A stretch of 55,483 nucleotides of DNA from Kribbella rubisoli. Lineage in GTDB: Bacteria > Actinomycetota > Actinomycetes > Propionibacteriales > Kribbellaceae. The stretch spans positions 1 to 55,483 of the forward strand of contig NZ_SHKR01000001.1 in assembly GCF_004217145.1 (NCBI RefSeq), given 5' to 3'. Under the pieces are notes generated by a model that had not been told where the DNA came from, did no database searches, and saw only the letters and a list, made by a program, of their open reading frames with translations. Numbering within the stretch: position 1 is the stretch's first letter; each line of letters opens with the position of its first letter. Both the position numbers and the translations under genes were made by a program. Shown one piece after another: positions 33,375 through 42,526 of the stretch.

Positions 33375-33805
33375 CGGATCACCGTCACCAGGAGGAGGAT
33401 CAGCGCCTCCGTCACAGCCCCGCCGATCGTGAGCCCGATCCCTATGACCCAGAGCGATCCGTAGTCCGTGCCGCGAAGCTGGAAGGCGCGGTCCATCGGG
33501 CGCTGCAGCCGGAGCTGGAGCAGGAAGCACAGCACGGCCACCACACGGGAGCTGACCTGCAGACTCTCGCCGTCGAGCAGCACGAACAGGGCGACAACGG
33601 CAATCAGGCCGACAATTCCGGTCAGCAGGATCAGCCGGCGCTTGGCCGCGTCGACACCGAGCCGGCGCGAGTTGAGGAAGGCAACGGCCGTCGACGCGAT
33701 CACGCCGCCGAAGAAGGCGACGTACGCCTGGGACATCAGCCGCCACGGGCGCACGGATATGTCCACACCCGCGCCGATCGTCGGGCGCAGAAGTTCGTCC
33801 GGCAT
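33371..33805 (-). CDS. small integral membrane protein
   Basis: The 144-aa protein has three hydrophobic segments (about residues 24-43, 56-76 and 115-142) and a basic linker with RLQRPMDRAF. No family is recognised. ATG 33805 follows GAGGAG at 4 bases. It is the first gene of an overlapping operon with the TPR and AAA+ genes (GTGA overlap) and is divergent from a HIT-protein gene. It may anchor the TPR/AAA+ proteins at the membrane; this rests only on operon context. Confidence 0.65.
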   Translation of the reverse strand: MPDELLRPTIGAGVDISVRPWRLMSQAYVAFFGGVIASTAVAFLNSRRLGVDAAKRRLILLTGIVGLIAVVALFVLLDGESLQVSSRVVAVLCFLLQLRLQRPMDRAFQLRGTDYGSLWVIGIGLTIGGAVTEALILLLVTVIR

Positions 33806-33868
33806 CGGGCTCCTCGGGTGGACAGGCTCCGCACCATGTGATGCTCGCGCAGTGTATAGCCTGTGCCG

Positions 33869-34273
33869 ATGAGCGAGAACTGCATCTTCTGCGGGATCGT
33901 GGCCGGAACCATCCCGTCGACCCAGGTGGCGTCCGACGACCGCGCGATCGCGTTCATGGACATCAACCCGGCGACCCGCGGGCACCTGCTGGTGATCCCC
34001 CGGACGCACTCCACCGACCTTCGTGAGGCCTCCGCCGAGGACCTGACGGCCGCGACCCTGCTCGCCCAGTCGCTGGTCGGCCGGGTGATCGAGCGTCTCG
34101 ACGCCGACGGCGCCAACCTGCTCAGCTGCATCGGCGCCGACGCCTGGCAGTCGGTGTTCCACACCCATCTGCACGTCATCCCCCGCTACAAGGACGACCC
34201 CCTCCAGCTCCCCTGGCACCCGACGTCAGGAGATCTGGACGAGATCAACGCGACTGCCGCGAAGCTCACCTAG
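33869..34273 (+). CDS. HIT family nucleotide hydrolase/transferase
   Basis: The 134-aa protein has an N-terminal CIFCGIVAG zinc-binding-type motif, the FMDINPATRGHLLVIPRTH block and the histidine triad HTHLHVIPRY near residue 98. HIT proteins hydrolyse or transfer nucleotidyl groups from dinucleoside polyphosphates or AMP conjugates. A TATAGC box ends 8 bp before ATG 33869; an in-frame GTG at 33863 is the alternative start. Its 3' end overlaps that of pimA on the other strand by 8 bp. Confidence 0.9.
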   Translation: MSENCIFCGIVAGTIPSTQVASDDRAIAFMDINPATRGHLLVIPRTHSTDLREASAEDLTAATLLAQSLVGRVIERLDADGANLLSCIGADAWQSVFHTHLHVIPRYKDDPLQLPWHPTSGDLDEINATAAKLT

Positions 34274-35363
34274 CCACCAGCTCGTACACGCACAGCAGCT
34301 CCGGGAGCAGCACCGTCCAGTCGTACTGCGGTACGGCGACGAGCCCTGCGGAGCGGAGGCGTTCGCGCTCGTCGGGCCGACCGAGCAGACGCAAGATGCC
34401 CGACGCGAGCTTGGCGGAGTTGCCCGGCTCGAACAACTCCCCCAGCCGGCCACCGTCCAGGACCTGGCGGAACGCGGCCAGATCGCTCGCCAGCACGGGT
34501 GCGCCGGCGGCCATCGCCTCGAGCAGGACGATGCCGAAGGACTCTCCGCCGAGGTGCGGAGCGACGTACACATCCGAGCCGGCGAGCATGTCGGCGCGGG
34601 CCTCGTCGTCGATCGGGCCGAGAAACAGAACGTTCTCCCGGTAGCGAGGCGGTAGCGAGCGGCGTGCCTCGTCCGCTTGTCCCGATCCGGCGACAAGCAC
34701 CTTCAATTGCGGGCGTTCGGCGAGCAGCAGCGGTACGGCGTCCAGCAGAACGCCGAGGCCCTTGCGCGGCTCGTCCAAGCGGCCGAGGAAGCTGATGGTG
34801 CCGTCCGGGCCCATCCACTCCAGGCGTGGGCTGCCCTTGAACCGCGCTGTGTACAGGCCGTTCGGGATGACGACGGCCTCACCGCCGACGTGCTGGACCA
34901 TCATCGAGCGGGCGTTCTCGGACACCGCGATCCGGGCGTCGATCTTCTCCAGCGCCGGGCGGAGCAGGCTCGACGCGACGCTCATCGCGCGCGAGCGGAC
35001 CTGCCAGGTGTGGAACGTGGCGACGAACGGGCCTTCGGCCGACCAGAGGGCGATGATCGACGCGCTCGGCGTGGTCGGCTCGTGCACATGGACCACGTCG
35101 AAGTCTCCGTCCGCAAGCCAGCCCTTGACACGCGCCGCCGTACGCGGACCGAACGTCACCCGAGCGACGGACCCGTTGTACGGCACGCCGACAGCGCGGC
35201 CCGACGAGACGACGTACGGCGGGACCGTGTCGAAGTCGTCGACCGGCGCCAGGACCGAGATCTCGTGCCCGAGCGAGAGCAGCGCCTCGGCGAGATCGCG
35301 GACATGGTTCTGCACTCCGCCGGGCGTGCCCAGCGAGTACGGGCACACCACGCCGATCCTCAC
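34266..35363 (-). CDS. pimA: phosphatidyl-myo-inositol mannosyltransferase
   Basis: The 365-aa GT-B glycosyltransferase (GT4 family) transfers mannose from GDP-mannose to phosphatidylinositol on the inner face of the membrane, the first step of PIM synthesis. Visible features are the N-terminal PYSLGTPGGVQNHV loop, VHVHEP, FLGRLDEPRKGL and the donor-site E-x7-E region in APHLGGESFGIVLLEAMAAG. The start is GTG at 35363. It is the last gene of pgsA-patA-pimA, as in mycobacteria (Rv2612c-Rv2610c), which supports the assignment over a generic GT4 enzyme. Confidence 0.92.
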   Translation of the reverse strand: MRIGVVCPYSLGTPGGVQNHVRDLAEALLSLGHEISVLAPVDDFDTVPPYVVSSGRAVGVPYNGSVARVTFGPRTAARVKGWLADGDFDVVHVHEPTTPSASIIALWSAEGPFVATFHTWQVRSRAMSVASSLLRPALEKIDARIAVSENARSMMVQHVGGEAVVIPNGLYTARFKGSPRLEWMGPDGTISFLGRLDEPRKGLGVLLDAVPLLLAERPQLKVLVAGSGQADEARRSLPPRYRENVLFLGPIDDEARADMLAGSDVYVAPHLGGESFGIVLLEAMAAGAPVLASDLAAFRQVLDGGRLGELFEPGNSAKLASGILRLLGRPDERERLRSAGLVAVPQYDWTVLLPELLCVYELVAR

Positions 35364-35387
35364 ACAACGATTCTCACCCCGCGGTTG

Positions 35388-36254
35388 CTAGTTCAGGAAA
35401 ATCCTCTGCAGCATGTGCCAGTCCTGCGGGTGAGCAGCGATGCCGACGGCGAACGCGTCCGCGCAGCGCTGGGTCATCGCGGCCGCGCCCCCGTCGGGCT
35501 CGATCGCGTCGTGGAACGTAATGACGAGGTCCGGGCCGTCGTAGTGCAGCGTCGCCGGAACGAGCGGTGCGCCGGTCTTCAGGCTCAGCGCGGCCGGGCC
35601 GACGGGCATCCGCGACGGGCGGCCGAAGAACGTGACCGGGATGCCCCGCTCGGACAGGTCCCGGTCCGCGACCAGACAGACGAAGCCGCCGGCCCGCAGC
35701 CGGTCCGCGAGTACGGCGGTCACGTCGTCGTCACCGCCGGTCAGCGGGAGGACCTCCATGCCGAGCTTCTTGCGGTACTCGATGAAGCGGTCGAACAACG
35801 ACTCCGGCTTCAGTCGCTCGGCCACGGTCGAGACCGGCATCCCGGTCAGGCCGGCCCAGGCGCCCGCGTGGTCGTAGTTCGCGAGGTGCGGGAGCGCGCA
35901 GATCACGCCGCGGCCGGCAGCGTGCGCGTCGCGGAGCAGCTTCTCGTTGACTGTCCGGACGCTGTTGACGATCTCCTCGTCCGACCACTCCGGCAGCCGG
36001 AACGTCTCCTGCCAGTAGCGCAGGTACGAACGCATTCCGGCGTGCACGAGCGCGTCCAGCTCGGCCGCGGTCGCCTCCGGGCGTACGACGGCCAGGTTGC
36101 CGCGCAAACGCCGTACGCCGCGGCCGTTGCGCCGGACCGTGCGGTCAGCGGCCCGGTGGAACAGCCACGAGACGGTGCGTTCGGGCAGGCGTCGTACCAG
36201 GGTCCAGGCGAGCGCGAAGGCCGCGTCGACCGCCCGCTGCTTGAGACCCTCCAT
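35388..36254 (-). CDS. patA: phosphatidylinositol mannoside acyltransferase
   Basis: The 288-aa enzyme of the LpxL/HtrB acyltransferase family has the H-x4-D catalytic motif in PHLANYDHAG, and ADRDLSERG and FGRPSRMPVGPAALS blocks downstream. It acylates the mannose of PIM with acyl-CoA at the membrane. Its start lies 2 bp after the pgsA stop, and pimA follows 24 bp after its own stop, the same order as Rv2612c-Rv2611c-Rv2610c. Length is close to the mycobacterial enzyme. Confidence 0.9.
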   Translation of the reverse strand: MEGLKQRAVDAAFALAWTLVRRLPERTVSWLFHRAADRTVRRNGRGVRRLRGNLAVVRPEATAAELDALVHAGMRSYLRYWQETFRLPEWSDEEIVNSVRTVNEKLLRDAHAAGRGVICALPHLANYDHAGAWAGLTGMPVSTVAERLKPESLFDRFIEYRKKLGMEVLPLTGGDDDVTAVLADRLRAGGFVCLVADRDLSERGIPVTFFGRPSRMPVGPAALSLKTGAPLVPATLHYDGPDLVITFHDAIEPDGGAAAMTQRCADAFAVGIAAHPQDWHMLQRIFLN

Positions 36255-36256
36255 CG

Positions 36257-36919
36257 TCAGTCGTTCTTCGGCTCCGCCGACGGCGGGGTGTCCAGACCCG
36301 CGTTCGCCGGGTCGGCCAGGACCTGCTTACGCACCGAGAGCGACCGCTGTACGACGGTGATCGTGCTCGCGGCAGCGACGCACCAGATCACGATCTCCAG
36401 CAGGATCGGCAGGTTGAACACGTCGGAGAAGAACGCCAGGATCAGCGTGAACACGAGCCGGTCGGCGCGCTCGGCCAGGCCGCCGCTCGCCTTCAGTCCG
36501 AGGCTCTCCGCCTTGGCCCGCGCGTACGACGTGACCGCGCCCATCACCAGCGCCCACAGAGTCACCGCGGCCATCAGCGTCGAGTTGCCCTCGTGCGAGT
36601 TGGCGTAGTACATCACGAGGCCGCCGTAGATCGCGCCGTCGGCGATCCGGTCCAGCGTCGAGTCGAGGAACGAGCCCCACTTGGATGACGTACCCGAGGT
36701 CCGGGCCATGTGGCCGTCGATCAGGTCCGAGAACACGAAACAGGTGATTACCACCACGCCCAGCCACAGCTGGCCGCGCGGGAAGAAGATCAGGGCACCG
36801 GCGGACACACCGATGGTGCCCACCAGCGTGACCATGTCGGCGCTCACACCGAGCTTGAGCAGGAGGGTGGCGATCGGCGAGATCACCTTGGTCCAGAACT
36901 GCCGGAATCTGTTAAGCAT
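36257..36919 (-). CDS. pgsA: phosphatidylinositol phosphate synthase (CDP-alcohol phosphatidyltransferase)
   Basis: The 220-aa membrane enzyme carries the full CDP-alcohol phosphotransferase signature, D-x2-DG-x2-AR-x8-G-x3-D-x3-D, visible as DLIDGHMAR followed by GSFLDSTLDRIAD. Several hydrophobic helices surround it. It joins CDP-diacylglycerol to inositol-phosphate, giving PI-phosphate, the precursor of PIMs. I chose ATG 36919 because the family N-terminus LNRFRQFWTKVISPIA begins there; the longer open frame upstream is not family-like. It is the first gene of the PIM operon. The C-terminus is a hydrophilic Pro/Glu tail. Confidence 0.92.
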   Translation of the reverse strand: MLNRFRQFWTKVISPIATLLLKLGVSADMVTLVGTIGVSAGALIFFPRGQLWLGVVVITCFVFSDLIDGHMARTSGTSSKWGSFLDSTLDRIADGAIYGGLVMYYANSHEGNSTLMAAVTLWALVMGAVTSYARAKAESLGLKASGGLAERADRLVFTLILAFFSDVFNLPILLEIVIWCVAAASTITVVQRSLSVRKQVLADPANAGLDTPPSAEPKND

Positions 36920-37027
36920 GGCGACGCGATCGTAGTCCAGACGGATCACTGTCTGATGACATGCCACCCTCTTCCACCTGCACGAGACCTCAAACCGCGC
37001 GATGCTGGACGCGAGGAGGTGGGTGGG

Positions 37028-37969
37028 ATGCGTCTGCTGGCCGGCATGTTCGCTGTGCTCCTGGTCAGCGGCTGTACGGTCGCCCAGCGCGCCAACGACT
37101 CGCGACCGCCCGCCGTTCCTCCGACCGCTGTAGTCCCCAGCGTCATCGCTCCCCCGCAACCCGAGGGCCTGGACGGTACGGCGGGAGCACCCGGACCACA
37201 GGTCTGTACGGCGATCACGCGCACGCTGACAGCCAAGCTCCGCGTCCCGGTCACTGCCAAGCCGAACGCCTGGAACGACGGCGGCCTCCCGGCGATGGAC
37301 CTGTGCACGCTGCTGCTCGAGGACCGGGCCGTCACGATCGGTGTGAGCGCTCTGCCGAGTCAGCCCGACACCGTCAGCCGGCTGATGGACGGTGCCGGCG
37401 CCCTCAAGTCGTTGCCGGAGCTCGGACCAGACGCGTTCATCGCCGACTCACGGTTGGTCTTCCATGTGGGTGATCGAGCCTTGCGGATCACCCCGGTGGG
37501 TGGGATCGATCGCAGCAACGCGGACGGGATCGACCGGGCGAAGGCTGTCGCGATCGCGCTGGCCGCGCGGGACGCCGTACCGAAGAATCTTCGTCCGGCT
37601 CGGCAGTCGGACGAGACGTGTCAGCTGTCGACTCCCCAAGCGGAGCGGTTCGTCGAGTTGCATGTGCAGCTGCGACGCGACTATCGGGTGAACGGCGCGT
37701 TGACGTGCATCTGGGGGACGTTCGAGGCGACCGTGTCGATCGTCGAGGCGTTCGACCAGACGACGATCCCGGAGTCCCAGCGGGTTCCGCCGCCCCGGTT
37801 TGCTCCGATCGGACAGCCTGGGTACTACCTGCCCGAGGCGGGAGAGCTCGTGTTCAGGCAGGGCCGGCGCGTGGTTCGCGTGTCCGCGCTGACGAACCCA
37901 CCGCGCGAGGTCACCCTCGACGCGCTGACCACCATCGTCGATCCGATGCTGCCGCTCTTCCTCCGCTGA
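37028..37969 (+). CDS. secreted lipoprotein, DUF3558-like
   Basis: The 313-aa protein has a lipoprotein signal peptide (RLLAGMFAVLLVSGC, lipobox cysteine at about residue 15), then a Pro/Val-rich linker and two similar Cys-containing halves. The pattern of a cysteine followed later by CIW or CTL resembles DUF3558 actinobacterial lipoproteins; this is tentative. ATG 37028 follows GAGGAGGTGGG. It is divergent from pgsA and is the first of three + strand genes interrupting the order thrS-HIT-pgsA known from mycobacteria. Function is unknown; it is probably tethered to the outer face of the membrane. Confidence 0.72.
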   Translation: MRLLAGMFAVLLVSGCTVAQRANDSRPPAVPPTAVVPSVIAPPQPEGLDGTAGAPGPQVCTAITRTLTAKLRVPVTAKPNAWNDGGLPAMDLCTLLLEDRAVTIGVSALPSQPDTVSRLMDGAGALKSLPELGPDAFIADSRLVFHVGDRALRITPVGGIDRSNADGIDRAKAVAIALAARDAVPKNLRPARQSDETCQLSTPQAERFVELHVQLRRDYRVNGALTCIWGTFEATVSIVEAFDQTTIPESQRVPPPRFAPIGQPGYYLPEAGELVFRQGRRVVRVSALTNPPREVTLDALTTIVDPMLPLFLR

Positions 37970-38062
37970 ACCGGCGCTGATCCTCCCGCTGAGAAGGAAC
38001 TGAGAACTTTCCGGTCCAGTCCGGCGTCCCACCACCAACGATCATCACAGGGGGTGGTGGTA

Positions 38063-38980
38063 ATGCGCACGCTTGCGAAGTACGGCGGATTGATGGCCGC
38101 CGGAGTGCTCACCACGGGACTGCTCACGGCCGTTACGGCGACGGCGGGGCAGGGCAAGGTCAAGGCGCCGTGCACGATCTCGGTCGGTTCGGTGACGGCC
38201 CGCGGGGATCATCGGATGCAGACGTTCTCGGCGACGGCGCCGGTGACGAAGGTGGCCGACAAGATCGTCGGGAAGGACATCTTCGCCGACGGTCAGACGA
38301 CTCTCAGTGCGGCAGTCCGGTACGGCCCGGGTGAAGGGTCGGAGCTGCACACCGGTCAGACGGTCGTGGGATCGGTCCTCTACGACTTCTCGTACCGCAC
38401 GCCGGTCGGCGGCGGGACCGTGTCGCAGAAGGTGCTCACGCGCGTCGGCCCGGGATGGCAGAACTACCGGAGTCTCGACCGGTCGAGCTTCGGCAGCCGG
38501 ACGACCGAGTGGTCGCTGCGCAACGACGGGACGATGGATCGCCGGACGGTGAAGACCGACGCCGGCGGTCACCTGTACCGGCACTACGACGGGTGGCAGT
38601 CGAATTTCCGCGGGGTGAAGGGGCTGGCTTTGATCAGCCAGACGGCGACGTACGACACGTTCCTGATGACGCACAGCACCGGCCGGCTGTACACCGCGCG
38701 GTTCCCGGTGGCCGGCGGGCACATCATGCAGTCGACGGTGAAGCCGATCCGGATGTCGACCTGGCAGGTGTTCGAGACCCTGGTCGCGGCGCCTTGCGGT
38801 CAGGGCTCGACGGTCCTCGCGATCGACAAGGACACCGGCGCCGGTTATCTGTATTCCGTTGGACACGCCAACGGTCTGGCGACCGTGATCAAGGGACTCG
38901 GCAAGGTACCGGGCAGCTTCACGGACCCGGCGTACTTCAGTTGGCGCAAGTACACCGACCCGCCGCCGGCGGGCGAATGA
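38063..38980 (+). CDS. secreted protein, tandem paralogue A
   Basis: The 305-aa protein has a signal peptide (KYGGLMAAGVLTTGLLTAVTATA) and a beta-rich mature part with recurring motifs: RGDHRMQTFSA, RVGPGWQNYRSLDRSS, SQTATYDTFLMTHSTGRLYTARFP in segments, and LYSVGHANGLAT. The repeated strand-turn pattern could form a propeller-like or lectin-like fold. No family is recognised. ATG 38063 lies after GGGGGTGGTGGTA. The next gene encodes a clear paralogue 13 bp downstream, so the pair arose by tandem duplication. Confidence 0.72.
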   Translation: MRTLAKYGGLMAAGVLTTGLLTAVTATAGQGKVKAPCTISVGSVTARGDHRMQTFSATAPVTKVADKIVGKDIFADGQTTLSAAVRYGPGEGSELHTGQTVVGSVLYDFSYRTPVGGGTVSQKVLTRVGPGWQNYRSLDRSSFGSRTTEWSLRNDGTMDRRTVKTDAGGHLYRHYDGWQSNFRGVKGLALISQTATYDTFLMTHSTGRLYTARFPVAGGHIMQSTVKPIRMSTWQVFETLVAAPCGQGSTVLAIDKDTGAGYLYSVGHANGLATVIKGLGKVPGSFTDPAYFSWRKYTDPPPAGE

Positions 38981-38993
38981 ACTGGGGGAATTG

Positions 38994-39923
38994 ATGAGCA
39001 GATGGGGTAAGTACGGCGGCGTTCTCTCCGCCGGAGCACTCGTCGCCGCGACGCTGGCGACGGGGACAGGGACGGCGGCAGCACGGCCGAGCAGCACGCC
39101 GAGTGAGTGCCTGCTGAACCTCGGCTCGGTGACCGCCGGCGGGGATCACCGGATGCAGACGATCCAGGCCGAAGGCGCGGTGGCCGACGACCGGATCGTT
39201 GCCAAGGACATCTATCCGGACGGGCAGGTGCGGCTCAGCGCAACGGTCCGGTACGGGCCGGCCGAGGTGGGCGGGATGGCTCATCAAGGCCCGGTCATCA
39301 TGGGGTCGACGATGTACGACACCAGCTACCTGACGGCGGATGGCACCGGGACCGTTTCGCAGAAGCGGGTCACCAGAGTCGGACCGGGCTGGCAGGTGTA
39401 TCGGAGTCTCGACCGGTCGACGTACGTCACCGCCTCGAAGCAGCGCGACACGGAGTACTCGCTGCACACCGACGGCACGCTCTATCGCCGCAACGTCACG
39501 TACAAGGACGGCGTACCGAGCCGGCAGATCACCGGCTGGCAGTCCGGGTACAAGGGCGTCAAGGCGATGACGCTGATCAGCCAGACGGCGACGTACGACA
39601 CGTTCCTGATGACGCTGACGTCCGGCAAGCTCTACACGGCGCGCTTGCCGCTGGCCGGCGGGCAGATCATCCCGGGCGTCGTGAAGCAGGTGCGGGGCTC
39701 GACCTGGCAAGGGTTCGAATCGCTGGTAGCGGCGGCGTGCGGGAACGGGGTCATGCTGCTCGGCATCGACAAGGACACCAAGTCCGCCTACCTGTATTCG
39801 GTGGGGCACGCCAACGGTGCCGCCACCACGATCAAGCTGATCCGCAAGGTCCCGGGAACCTTCGGCGACCCGGTCTACTTCCACTGGCAGCTCTACAGCG
39901 GCGAGCGGCTGGCCGGCGACTAG
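38994..39923 (+). CDS. secreted protein, tandem paralogue B
   Basis: The 309-aa secreted protein is homologous along its whole length to the preceding gene product (shared GDHRMQT, RVGPGWQ-YRSLDRS, SQTATYDTFLMT, LYSVGHANG and KVPG motifs). The signal peptide includes GVLSAGALVAATLATGTGTAAA. I chose ATG 38994 after GGGGGAATTG; a TTG one codon earlier is an alternative. The two copies differ mainly in the central loops (for example KQRDTEYSLHTDG against TTEWSLRNDG). Its stop codon lies inside an 8-bp tandem repeat. Function is unknown; one copy may bind a cell-wall or carbohydrate ligand. Confidence 0.72.
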   Translation: MSRWGKYGGVLSAGALVAATLATGTGTAAARPSSTPSECLLNLGSVTAGGDHRMQTIQAEGAVADDRIVAKDIYPDGQVRLSATVRYGPAEVGGMAHQGPVIMGSTMYDTSYLTADGTGTVSQKRVTRVGPGWQVYRSLDRSTYVTASKQRDTEYSLHTDGTLYRRNVTYKDGVPSRQITGWQSGYKGVKAMTLISQTATYDTFLMTLTSGKLYTARLPLAGGQIIPGVVKQVRGSTWQGFESLVAAACGNGVMLLGIDKDTKSAYLYSVGHANGAATTIKLIRKVPGTFGDPVYFHWQLYSGERLAGD

Positions 39924-39938
39924 GCGACTAGGCGACTA
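39915..39938. repeat. three tandem copies of GGCGACTA spanning two convergent stop codons
   Basis: The 8-bp unit occurs at 39915-39922, 39923-39930 and 39931-39938. The stop TAG of paralogue B (39921-39923) comes from the first unit boundary, and the stop of the convergent HIT gene (complement of 39936-39938) lies in the last unit. Confidence 0.85.
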
Positions 39939-40508
39939 GGGCCAGGATTTGGCGAGTAGGGCTCTGGTGTCGGCCAGGAGCTGTGGGAGGACCTTGGTGC
40001 CGGCGATCACGGGCATGAAGTTCATGTCGCCGGCCCATCTCGGGACGACGTGCTGGTGCAGGTGCGCTGCGATGCCTGCACCAGCGATCTCGCCCTGGTT
40101 CATGCCGATGTTGAAGCCTTGCGCACCCGACACCGTGCGGACGGCCTGCATTGCCTGCCGGGTCAGCTCGGCGATGTCGGTGACTTCGGCGTCGGTCAGC
40201 TCGGTGTAGTCGGCCACGTGCCGGTAGGGCACGACCATCAGGTGGCCCGGGTTGTACGGATACAGATTCAGGACGGCGTACGCCGCGTCGCCGCGGTGCA
40301 CGATCAGCCCGTCCGTGTCGGGCAGACCCGGCAGCCGGCAGAACGGGCAGCCCGACCCCGCCTCGGAGCTGGTCGGCTTGTTCTCGCCCTCGATGTAGGC
40401 CATCCGATGCGGCGTCCACAGCCGCATGAACTCGTCAGGCTCCCCGACCCCGTCCTGCCGCACCAGCTCCTCCGGCCGGTACGGCGAGTCCGGGACGTCT
40501 GGTGTCAT
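39936..40508 (-). CDS. HIT family protein (AP4A phosphorylase-like)
   Basis: The 190-aa protein has a CPFCRLPG motif and the histidine triad [10 protein letters not shown] near residue 155, with the [19 protein letters not shown] block. It resembles mycobacterial Rv2613c, a diadenosine tetraphosphate phosphorylase that splits AP4A with phosphate; the activity here is inferred. Its ATG overlaps the thrS stop (ATGA), so the two are translationally coupled, matching the thrS-Rv2613c order. AP4A can be produced by aminoacyl-tRNA synthetases, so the pairing makes metabolic sense. Confidence 0.88.
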   Translation of the reverse strand: MTPDVPDSPYRPEELVRQDGVGEPDEFMRLWTPHRMAYIEGENKPTSSEAGSGCPFCRLPGLPDTDGLIVHRGDAAYAVLNLYPYNPGHLMVVPYRHVADYTELTDAEVTDIAELTRQAMQAVRTVSGAQGFNIGMNQGEIAGAGIAAHLHQHVVPRWAGDMNFMPVIAGTKVLPQLLADTRALLAKSWP

Positions 40509-42526
40509 ACCTGGACGCGCTTCTTGACGGCCTCGACGATCTCCGCCACCGCGTCCGCGATCGGTACGCCGTTCTTCTGCTCGCCGTTGCGGTACCGGAA
40601 CGAGACCGAGCCGGCCGCCATGTCGTCGTCGCCGGCGATCAGCATGTACGGCACCTTGGACTTCTGCGCGTTGCGGATCTTCTTCTGCATCCGGTCGTCG
40701 GAGGCATCGATCTCGACCCGGATGCCCTCCGCCTTCAGCTGCTTGGCGACCTCGAACAGGTAGTCGACATGCCCGTCGGTGATCGGGATGCCGATGACCT
40801 GGACCGGGGCGAGCCACGGAGGGAAGGCGCCGGCGTAGTGCTCGGTCAGCACCGCGACGAACCGCTCGATCGAGCCGAACAGCGCCCGGTGGATCATCAC
40901 CGGCCGCTGCCGCGAGCCGTCCGGCGCGGTGTACTCGAGCTCGAACCGCTCGGGCAGGTTGAAGTCCAGCTGGATCGTCGACATCTGCCAGGTCCGGCCG
41001 ATCGCGTCCTTGGCCTGGACCGAGATCTTCGGGCCGTAGAACGCCGCGCCGCCCGGATCCGGCACCAGCTCGAGACCGGAGCCCTCGGCAACTTCCCGGA
41101 GCGTCGCGGTGGCCTCTTCCCAGACCTCGTCGGAGCCGACGAACTTGTCCGGGTTCTTGGTCGAGAGCTCGAGGTAGAAGTCGTCCAGGCCGTAGTCGGC
41201 GAGCAGGCCGAGCACGAACGTCAGCAGGTTCCGCAGCTCGTCGCGCATCTGCTCACGGGTGCAGTAGATGTGCGCGTCGTCCTGCGTGAAGCCGCGGGCC
41301 CGCGTCATGCCGTGCACGACACCGGACTTCTCCAGCCGGTAGACCGTGCCGAACTCGAACAGCCGCAGCGGCAGCTCGCGGTACGACCGGCCGCGGGCCG
41401 CGAAGATCAGGTTGTGCATCGGGCAGTTCATCGGCTTCAGGTAGTAGTCCTGGCCCTGCTTGCGGATCTGCCCGTCCGCGCCGCGCTCCTCGTCCAGGTG
41501 CATGGGCGGATACATGCCGTCGGCGTACCAGTCGAGGTGGCCGGAGGTCTCGAACAGCTGACCCTTGGTGATGTGCGGCGAGTAGACGAACTCGTAGTCG
41601 TCCTCGACGTGCCGCTGGCGGGAGTAGTCCTCCATCACCTTCCGCAGCACGCCGCCCTTGGGGTGGAAGACCGCGAGGCCTGAGCCGATCTCGTCCGGGA
41701 AGCTGAACAGGTCGAGCTCGGTGCCGAGCTTGCGGTGGTCGCGCTTGGCGGCCTCCTCCAGCCTCGTCAGATACGCCTTCAGCTCGTCGCGGGACTCCCA
41801 CGCGGTGCCGTAGATGCGCTGGAGCTGCGGGTTCTTCTCGCTCCCCCGCCAGTAGGCCGCCGCCGTGCGCATCAGCTTGAAGTTGCCGAGGTATCCGGTG
41901 GCCGGGACGTGCGGGCCGCGGCACAGGTCCTTCCACGCGACGCTGTCGTCGCGGCGGACGTTGTCGTAGATCGTCAGCTCGCCGCCGCCGACCTCGACAC
42001 TCGCGCCCTCGGCGGCGTCGGCCGCGGAGCCCTTGATGCCGATCAGCTCGAGCTTGTACGGCTCGGAGGCCAGCTCGGTGCGCGCGTCGTCGTCGCTGAC
42101 CACCCGGCGGCTGAACCGCTGCCGCTCCTTGATGATCTGCTGCATCTTCTTCTCGAGCTTGCCGAGGTCTTCCGGCGTGAACGGCGTCGCCACGTCGAAG
42201 TCGTAGTAGAACCCGTTCTCCACCGGCGGGCCGATGCCGAGCTTGGCGTCCGGGAACAGGTCCTGCACCGCCTGCGCGAGCACGTGCGCGGTCGAGTGCC
42301 GGATGATCGCGCGGCCGTCCTCGGAGGCTGCCTTGACCGGCTCGATCTCGTCGCCGTCGGCGACGACCCGGGACAGGTCGCGCAGCTCACCGTTGACGCG
42401 GGCGGCGATGGCGGAGCGGTCCTGACCGAAGATCTCGGCGAACAGCTCCCCGATCGTCGTCGTCTCGGTCACGCTCCGCTCAGCCTCGCCCTCGACGCCG
42501 ACCAGATGGACCTTGACTTCCGACAC
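40505..42526 (-). CDS. thrS: threonyl-tRNA synthetase, full length
   Basis: The 673-aa protein has all ThrRS domains: TGS (about 1-65), the editing domain with His77-x3-His81 in HSTAHV and [10 protein letters not shown], the class II catalytic core with zinc ligands Cys in PMNCPMH, His in QDDAHIYC and His in [12 protein letters not shown], and the C-terminal anticodon-binding domain ([13 protein letters not shown]). It charges tRNA(Thr) and removes mis-attached serine. The start is GTG at 42526 with GAGGAG upstream. No Thr-codon leader or T-box was seen in its 5' region, unlike the short ThrRS gene at 19855-21090. Confidence 0.95.
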   Translation of the reverse strand: MSEVKVHLVGVEGEAERSVTETTTIGELFAEIFGQDRSAIAARVNGELRDLSRVVADGDEIEPVKAASEDGRAIIRHSTAHVLAQAVQDLFPDAKLGIGPPVENGFYYDFDVATPFTPEDLGKLEKKMQQIIKERQRFSRRVVSDDDARTELASEPYKLELIGIKGSAADAAEGASVEVGGGELTIYDNVRRDDSVAWKDLCRGPHVPATGYLGNFKLMRTAAAYWRGSEKNPQLQRIYGTAWESRDELKAYLTRLEEAAKRDHRKLGTELDLFSFPDEIGSGLAVFHPKGGVLRKVMEDYSRQRHVEDDYEFVYSPHITKGQLFETSGHLDWYADGMYPPMHLDEERGADGQIRKQGQDYYLKPMNCPMHNLIFAARGRSYRELPLRLFEFGTVYRLEKSGVVHGMTRARGFTQDDAHIYCTREQMRDELRNLLTFVLGLLADYGLDDFYLELSTKNPDKFVGSDEVWEEATATLREVAEGSGLELVPDPGGAAFYGPKISVQAKDAIGRTWQMSTIQLDFNLPERFELEYTAPDGSRQRPVMIHRALFGSIERFVAVLTEHYAGAFPPWLAPVQVIGIPITDGHVDYLFEVAKQLKAEGIRVEIDASDDRMQKKIRNAQKSKVPYMLIAGDDDMAAGSVSFRYRNGEQKNGVPIADAVAEIVEAVKKRVQV

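Noticed and set aside
34677..36608. 643-codon + strand frame across pimA, patA and pgsA
   Set aside because: It spans three well-supported minus-strand genes and has shadow composition.
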